Assembly: GCA_036501345.1 (NCBI GenBank)
Contig: DASYAN010000135.1
Coordinates: 1-18,677 of the forward strand
Direction of reading: 5' to 3'
DNA from: DASYAN01 sp036501345
GTDB taxonomy: Bacteria; Chloroflexota; Ktedonobacteria; Ktedonobacterales; Ktedonobacteraceae
DNA length: 18,677 nucleotides
Under the pieces are notes generated by a model. That model saw only the letters and a list, made by a program, of their open reading frames with translations, was not told where the DNA came from and did not search any database. Position 1 is the stretch's first letter. Each line of letters starts with the position of its first letter. Positions 15,222 to 18,677 of the stretch are shown here, one piece after another. The translations under genes and the position numbers were made by a program.

Positions 15222-16064
15222 AATATACTCTCCTATTCTCTAGATACTTTCGCTAGATATTTCTCAGAATGAACAATATATAAGATTAGGATAGAAAGTG
15301 CTTTTTAACACTTTCCGCTATTGAACAATGCATAACAATAAGATTTATTTAAAGAGTGTGACAGTTTCAGAATAACTGTTAGTAAGACAGCCTCTCATAG
15401 GGCTGGGTATGATTTTCGGATTGTCCAAATTGTCACATTGGTTTCAGCTCAAAGTGAGCCTTCCCCTCATTGATATAGCTCTTTAGCAATGCCGTATATC
15501 TCGTCAGAGGGTATTTCATAACTCAAAAGGCTCTCTCAATTAACAGCCTTCTCTGTTAAAGATAGCAGATGAAAGAGGTTTTTTCTAGGGACAGAGCGGA
15601 CAGCTTGCAGTGGAAAGCGGACATCCTGAAAGAGCAAAAGCGGACAACTTCTGGAGAACAAGAGGCAAATGAGCAGCAGAGCCTGTACAATTTCCCTGTT
15701 ACGAAATGCTCTCATTATAGTATACATTGTTATTTATTGCTTATGTAACTACTCAGGTAGGCACTACAGCGGTGGGCGGGAGTCTTGACCAAGGTCTTTG
15801 GTAACTGCCAATGGTGCCGATGTAGACAAAGACAACGATTGGCAGAATGAAGGAGGAGGGCGTTGAAAGAAGCATGAGAGAAGGAAGCTACCATAGGGCA
15901 AAAGCAGCGATGTGTAGCCAAACGGCAGATGCACTGGTGCTTCCTCTGGCACTTCTCATTGGAGCAAGTGAAATCGCAAGAAATAAAGAATACACACACA
16001 AAGTATTTTCTGGATGCCTTGGATTATTGTACACCTAGAGGAAGAGTCTTTATTACTGAAACTG
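15222..16064. other. Long non-coding stretch with iterons; no convincing gene
   Basis: These 843 bases hold several short reading frames on both strands, but none has a ribosome site together with a recognisable protein. Visible structure is a small hairpin GAAAGTG/CACTTTC (15294-15315) and the iteron array at 15579-15660. The rest, 15730-16040, shows nothing I can name and may be decayed mobile DNA. Confidence 0.5.
15579..15660. repeat. Transposon-end-like iteron array 2
   Basis: TTTTTTCTAGGG (15579-15590) is followed by three copies of AGCGGACA at 15595-15602, 15616-15623 and 15639-15646, spaced 21 and 23 bases apart. The leader equals that of the array at 13301 and has the same orientation, but the iteron sequence differs. 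It is probably the solo end of a related mobile element. Confidence 0.55.
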
Positions 16065-16946
16065 CTATGATCTTGATCCAGGTTTGTGACCCCAAAATGT
16101 AAGTAGCCTCCATGTCACTTGAAAATCAGGTTGTTGCATCTCTTTGAGGGCTTGCTGGTATATGACTTCATATTCCTCACCGATATTAGCCCATTTCTGG
16201 ATGAATGGACGAGCTGTTTGAAACCCAAGCATCATATCTTCGTAAAAAGCTTTACCTTCCGCTGTCCCAGCTCGATACTCCAAGGCATAGACCTTCGTCT
16301 GCACCTGATCGCATCCATACTGATCGAGAAGTTGTGCTAGGCGAGAGGTCAACCCGGTAGCTTCCCAAGCAAAGATATGACTAGAACGGAAGAAAGCACA
16401 TTGGCACCATTTCCAGAGTTGTGTCAGTGCAAGACTATTGCTATCACTGTTGATTTCGGCATCTGTGATCCGAATTACTCCATTTACACGCGTGACCCGC
16501 AACAATTCTGTTAAAAACTTGGGCCAGTCCCAAGTACGCAAATAGCTCACTCCAAACCGTAGGTTGACCAGATCAAAGGAGGCAGTCGGAAATTCGAGTG
16601 GACGTAGCGCATCCATAACAAGAAACTTGGCTCGGTCATTGACTTGATGGGCTTCGGCTTGATCGCATGCATACTTGATCATACGCTCACTGATATCTAT
16701 GCCTGTAAGCGACATCATAGGATAGGCCTGAGCTGCTTCTATAGCCCAGCCACCAGGGCCACAGCCAATATCAAGCACTTGATGGAAGATAGCCGGGTCT
16801 GGTTGCTCTGACAGGACACCCCCCATTGATGCCGTGATCATTTGATCCTGGACCGTCAAACGGGTGAGTTCTTTCTTATTCTTTCTGTCCTGAACCGTAT
16901 AGGTACTAGGATTATCATTGACGTGTCGATCATGGGAAGCTGACAT
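16065..16946 (-). CDS. SAM-dependent class I methyltransferase (UbiE/Methyltransf_25-like)
   Basis: A 293-residue protein with AGGAG nine bases before its ATG. The Rossmann SAM-binding motif I is VLDIGCGPGG at 57-66, the acidic end of strand 2 is TGIDIS (Asp84), motif II-like VMDALRPLEF lies at about 107-116, and FDLVNLRF follows. These place it among small-molecule class I methyltransferases. The C-terminal 120 or so residues (WKWCQCAFFRSSHIF, then LDQYGCDQVQTKVYALEYR) form a cap that probably selects the substrate, which cannot be predicted. The first 30 residues are polar and likely flexible. It is isolated: the upstream gene is divergent and no biosynthetic partner is near. Residual uncertainty is about substrate, not fold. 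Confidence 0.87.
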   Translation of the reverse strand: MSASHDRHVNDNPSTYTVQDRKNKKELTRLTVQDQMITASMGGVLSEQPDPAIFHQVLDIGCGPGGWAIEAAQAYPMMSLTGIDISERMIKYACDQAEAHQVNDRAKFLVMDALRPLEFPTASFDLVNLRFGVSYLRTWDWPKFLTELLRVTRVNGVIRITDAEINSDSNSLALTQLWKWCQCAFFRSSHIFAWEATGLTSRLAQLLDQYGCDQVQTKVYALEYRAGTAEGKAFYEDMMLGFQTARPFIQKWANIGEEYEVIYQQALKEMQQPDFQVTWRLLTFWGHKPGSRS

Positions 16947-17471
16947 GATGCATTGCTCCTTTTGCTTGCTATTCGCCTGGATTCCTAAATGCTCATCTAG
17001 TAAGACCGCCTCTTGCTCATTCCATGCTCCAAGTACGTCTTACTCACTTGCTCGCTATTATACAGGAGTAGACTTGTCTTGTCGAGAGAAAAGATATATG
17101 ACATGACTGTTCAAGTAAAACTGAGGGAAAATAAAGAGGAGAAAACAGCGGATATCTGGCAATCCTGCCTTTTTCAGTATCTCCTTTTGTAACAATCCAA
17201 AAGAAGGAAGTCAAGGCTAAAATGATGCTAAGATGTTCTACTGCTAGACTTATTGTCAGAAGCATTCAGCTTTCTCTTCTACTTGGAAAGTATCTGTACT
17301 TAATCTAGTTAATACGTTGTGGGGCCAGAAAAGCGGAAGCGGTTTCATTCCAACTTGTTGACATAATGGATAAGAATTTGCTTAGAGAGGCGCAAAGAAG
17401 AGCTTTATTTGTGTACTTTTATTGCTACAATACCGTGTCCAGCTATAGTGAGACAGATAGATAGCTATGGG
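16947..17471. other. Divergent intergenic region, no gene seen
   Basis: About 525 bases separate the leftward methyltransferase gene from the promoter of the SRPBCC gene. They contain TTGACA at 17358-17363 without a good -10 partner, and short reading frames without a ribosome site. I see no repeat or RNA structure worth calling. Confidence 0.45.
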
Positions 17472-17500
17472 TTGACATTGTTCAATCAAAGTATTATAGA
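17472..17500 (+). promoter_or_regulatory. Promoter of the SRPBCC gene
   Basis: TTGACA (17472-17477) and TATAGA (17495-17500) are 17 bases apart. The expected transcription start (about 17507) is only some six bases before the ATG, so the mRNA would be almost leaderless. Confidence 0.65.
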
Positions 17501-17512
17501 AAGGTAGATGAC

Positions 17513-18190
17513 ATGGTGGAAAAATATGCAGCACATCACGCAAGCGTGACAGTTGATGCACCTGTTCATCAGGTATATTCGCTTTTTTCGCATTTTAACG
17601 ATTTCCCTAAATTCATGAGCTTCATCAAAGAAGTGACGTATTATGATGATCAGACGAGCCACTGGGTAGCCGAGGCCGCTGGTCGCCATGAATGGGATGC
17701 CGTTAATGACCAATGGATTCCAGATCGTCAGATTGGATGGCACTCAACCAAAGGATTAGATAACTTTGGGAAGGTGACATTCGAGCCTATGGGTTCAGCT
17801 CAGACCAAGGTTGATGTTTACATTAACTACAATCCACCTGCTGGTGCCCTTGGGGATGTAGGTGAAAAGCTAGGAGCAGGCAGTCGTTTTGAGCATGTAC
17901 TGCAAAACGACCTCAATCACTTTGCACGGATGGTGGACGAGGCTCCTCCTGGTGCACTTGATCCCACATCGTCGGACTATCTGTTCCATCCTGAGAGTGC
18001 GACAGTAAAGGGAAAAACAACAGAGCGACAAAATGAGACTATGCAGCAACGACGTACTGAAGGGGAGCCTCGTCGTTCAGATGACACTCTACCTCGACAA
18101 TCCAGGGAGCAAGAGTCTGATCGCTCTGAGCGGGTTATCCCTCCACAGTATACAGATGGCGAATTCCATTCTCCTCCCCCGCAAAGTTAA
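17513..18190 (+). CDS. SRPBCC (polyketide cyclase/dehydrase-like) domain protein
   Basis: A 225-residue protein. Residues 1 to about 150 show the START-like SRPBCC pattern: an initial strand VTVDAPVHQVYSLFSHFNDFPKFMSFIKEV, then WVAEAAGRHEWDAVNDQWIPDRQIGWHSTKGLDNFGKVTFEP, a strand TKVDVYINYNPP, and a long C-terminal helix (LQNDLNHFARMVDEAPPG). This fold has a hydrophobic pocket; members bind lipids, quinones or polyketides, and some act in stress or in cyclase reactions. From about 165 the protein is a highly charged Arg/Glu/Gln/Ser-rich tail, probably disordered, ending PPPQS. No catalytic residues can be assigned. The start ATG is the first in frame and lies about 12 bases after the -10 element; the nearest ribosome-like sequence is AGGTAG. 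A strong terminator follows, so it is monocistronic. Confidence 0.8.
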   Translation: MVEKYAAHHASVTVDAPVHQVYSLFSHFNDFPKFMSFIKEVTYYDDQTSHWVAEAAGRHEWDAVNDQWIPDRQIGWHSTKGLDNFGKVTFEPMGSAQTKVDVYINYNPPAGALGDVGEKLGAGSRFEHVLQNDLNHFARMVDEAPPGALDPTSSDYLFHPESATVKGKTTERQNETMQQRRTEGEPRRSDDTLPRQSREQESDRSERVIPPQYTDGEFHSPPPQS

Positions 18191-18214
18191 GAAGGTTGGT
18201 CATCAGTAACTCAT

Positions 18215-18255
18215 CGTAAAGATCCTCTGGCTTCATTGGGGGATCTTTACGTTTT
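18215..18255 (+). terminator. Rho-independent terminator of the SRPBCC gene
   Basis: CGTAAAGATCC (18215-18225) and GGATCTTTACG (18241-18251) form a perfect 11-bp stem, extended by G-U and C-G pairs toward the loop, followed by TTTT. It starts 24 bases after the stop. Confidence 0.85.
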
Positions 18256-18475
18256 CCTCTCCTCCTCAGGCCATAGAACGCCCTAGAAAGTCTTCTTCCT
18301 TCCCTCCAGATGATGCGATGCTTAAGAGCCTCAATAGCAGAAATGGCAAAACCCTGATTGTCTCCTCCTGATGAGCGAACGGGAGATCTCCATTAGTGGT
18401 GCGATCCCGGCAAAGATCTGAGTGACGCGTATCTGCACTATCAGGGCACTCTGAGATCCGCTGGCTACCTGACCC

Positions 18476-18507
18476 TTGACTTTATATATTAGGGTATGCT
18501 AATATCT
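18476..18507 (+). promoter_or_regulatory. Promoter and DtxR/IdeR-like operator of the iron permease gene
   Basis: TTGACT (18476-18481) and TAATAT (18500-18505) are 18 bases apart. The spacer and -10 contain the inverted repeat ATATTAG (18486-18492) and CTAATAT (18499-18505). Read from 18489, TTAGGGTATGCTAA agrees with the core of the DtxR/IdeR box TTAGGTTAGGCTAA at 12 of 14 bases. An iron-dependent repressor bound there would block polymerase, fitting an iron uptake gene. The consensus is from memory. Confidence 0.55.
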
Positions 18508-18582
18508 GATGAGATAACTTGGATTTAAAAACCGTAATTGCGGTTCATTTAAAATACTACTTTAGTTCAAGGAAGGTCATAT

Positions 18583-18677
18583 ATGTTAGCGACTTACGTG
18601 CTTTTCTTGCGTGAGGGGCTGGAAGCCAGCTTAATTGTAAGTATTCTTTTTGCTGTACTTCGCCAGTTAGATCAGAT
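18583..18677 (+). CDS. FTR1/EfeU-type iron permease, N-terminal fragment
   Basis: Only the first 31 codons are inside the window; the gene continues beyond the edge. ATG 18583 has GGAAGG six bases upstream. The visible protein begins MLATYVLFLREGLEASLIVS. REGLEA at residues 10-15 is the signature of the first transmembrane helix in FTR1/EfeU iron permeases, where the Glu residues take part in iron transport. The sequence is hydrophobic as expected for a membrane segment. Partners such as EfeO or EfeB cannot be seen. The upstream DtxR-like palindrome supports an iron-regulated role. Confidence 0.85.
   Translation, partial: MLATYVLFLREGLEASLIVSILFAVLRQLDQ

Noticed and set aside
15730..16038. 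Overlapping reading frames of 62-89 codons on both strands
   Set aside because: No frame has a clear ribosome site or a motif I can place; a decayed transposase was considered but no DDE or HTH pattern could be read.
17044..17265. 73-codon - strand frame upstream of the methyltransferase gene
   Set aside because: No ribosome site, no family pattern, composition of AT-rich intergenic DNA.
17367..17464. Possible 32-codon ORF before the SRPBCC promoter
   Set aside because: It has no Shine-Dalgarno sequence and no motif, unlike the cysteine-rich ORF near the origin.

Overview
The window looks like a chromosomal segment of a Chloroflexota bacterium, most likely of the Ktedonobacteria type. That assignment is inference from gene style: a solitary LysM-CHAP protein, a pentapeptide-repeat protein opening with a QG...WN.W motif, moderate GC content and dispersed palindromic repeats. 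The sequence carries no decisive taxonomic marker. Its outstanding feature is a very strong candidate replication origin (about 7213-7783) directly upstream of the primase gene dnaG and the housekeeping sigma factor gene rpoD, with no dnaA in view.

Left part (1-7053). An sbcD-sbcC-like nuclease/ATPase pair runs leftward; the ATPase gene is cut by the window edge. A stand-alone HD-GYP protein reads rightward and overlaps, tail to tail, a leftward solute-binding lipoprotein gene. A large rightward glycogen-debranching-type gene (GH133-like fold) follows. Both the SbcD-like and the debranching-like proteins have changes at positions I expect to be metal-binding or catalytic.

Centre (7054-11960). 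After a terminator-like hairpin comes the origin candidate: nine perfect TTATCCACA boxes and many near-matches. Four 19-bp palindromic box pairs stand out, as does an AT-rich core flanked by boxes on both sides. Next to one flanking box is a GC linker followed by CTA-CTA-CTA-CTA-TTA, matching the DnaA-trio unwinding element described in Bacillus. Between origin and dnaG lies a possible 30-codon gene for a cysteine-rich, zinc-ribbon-like microprotein. dnaG and rpoD follow on the + strand, then a palindrome-rich repeat, a long perfect hairpin and a small satellite group of DnaA boxes.

Right part (11960-18677). This is accessory in character. It holds a leftward LysM-CHAP wall hydrolase, tRNA-Phe with its own promoter and terminator, a pentapeptide-repeat protein, a decayed tyrosine recombinase fused out of frame to an unknown charged protein, and two similar iteron-bearing transposon-end-like repeats. 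After these come a leftward SAM methyltransferase, a SRPBCC-domain protein with a strong promoter almost touching its start codon, and the start of an FTR1-type iron permease gene whose promoter carries a DtxR/IdeR-like palindrome.

Functionally, the origin, primase and sigma factor form a replication/transcription core, with a recombination-repair nuclease pair nearby. The rest shows little operon structure. All family assignments are from motif reading and memory; no database search was run.
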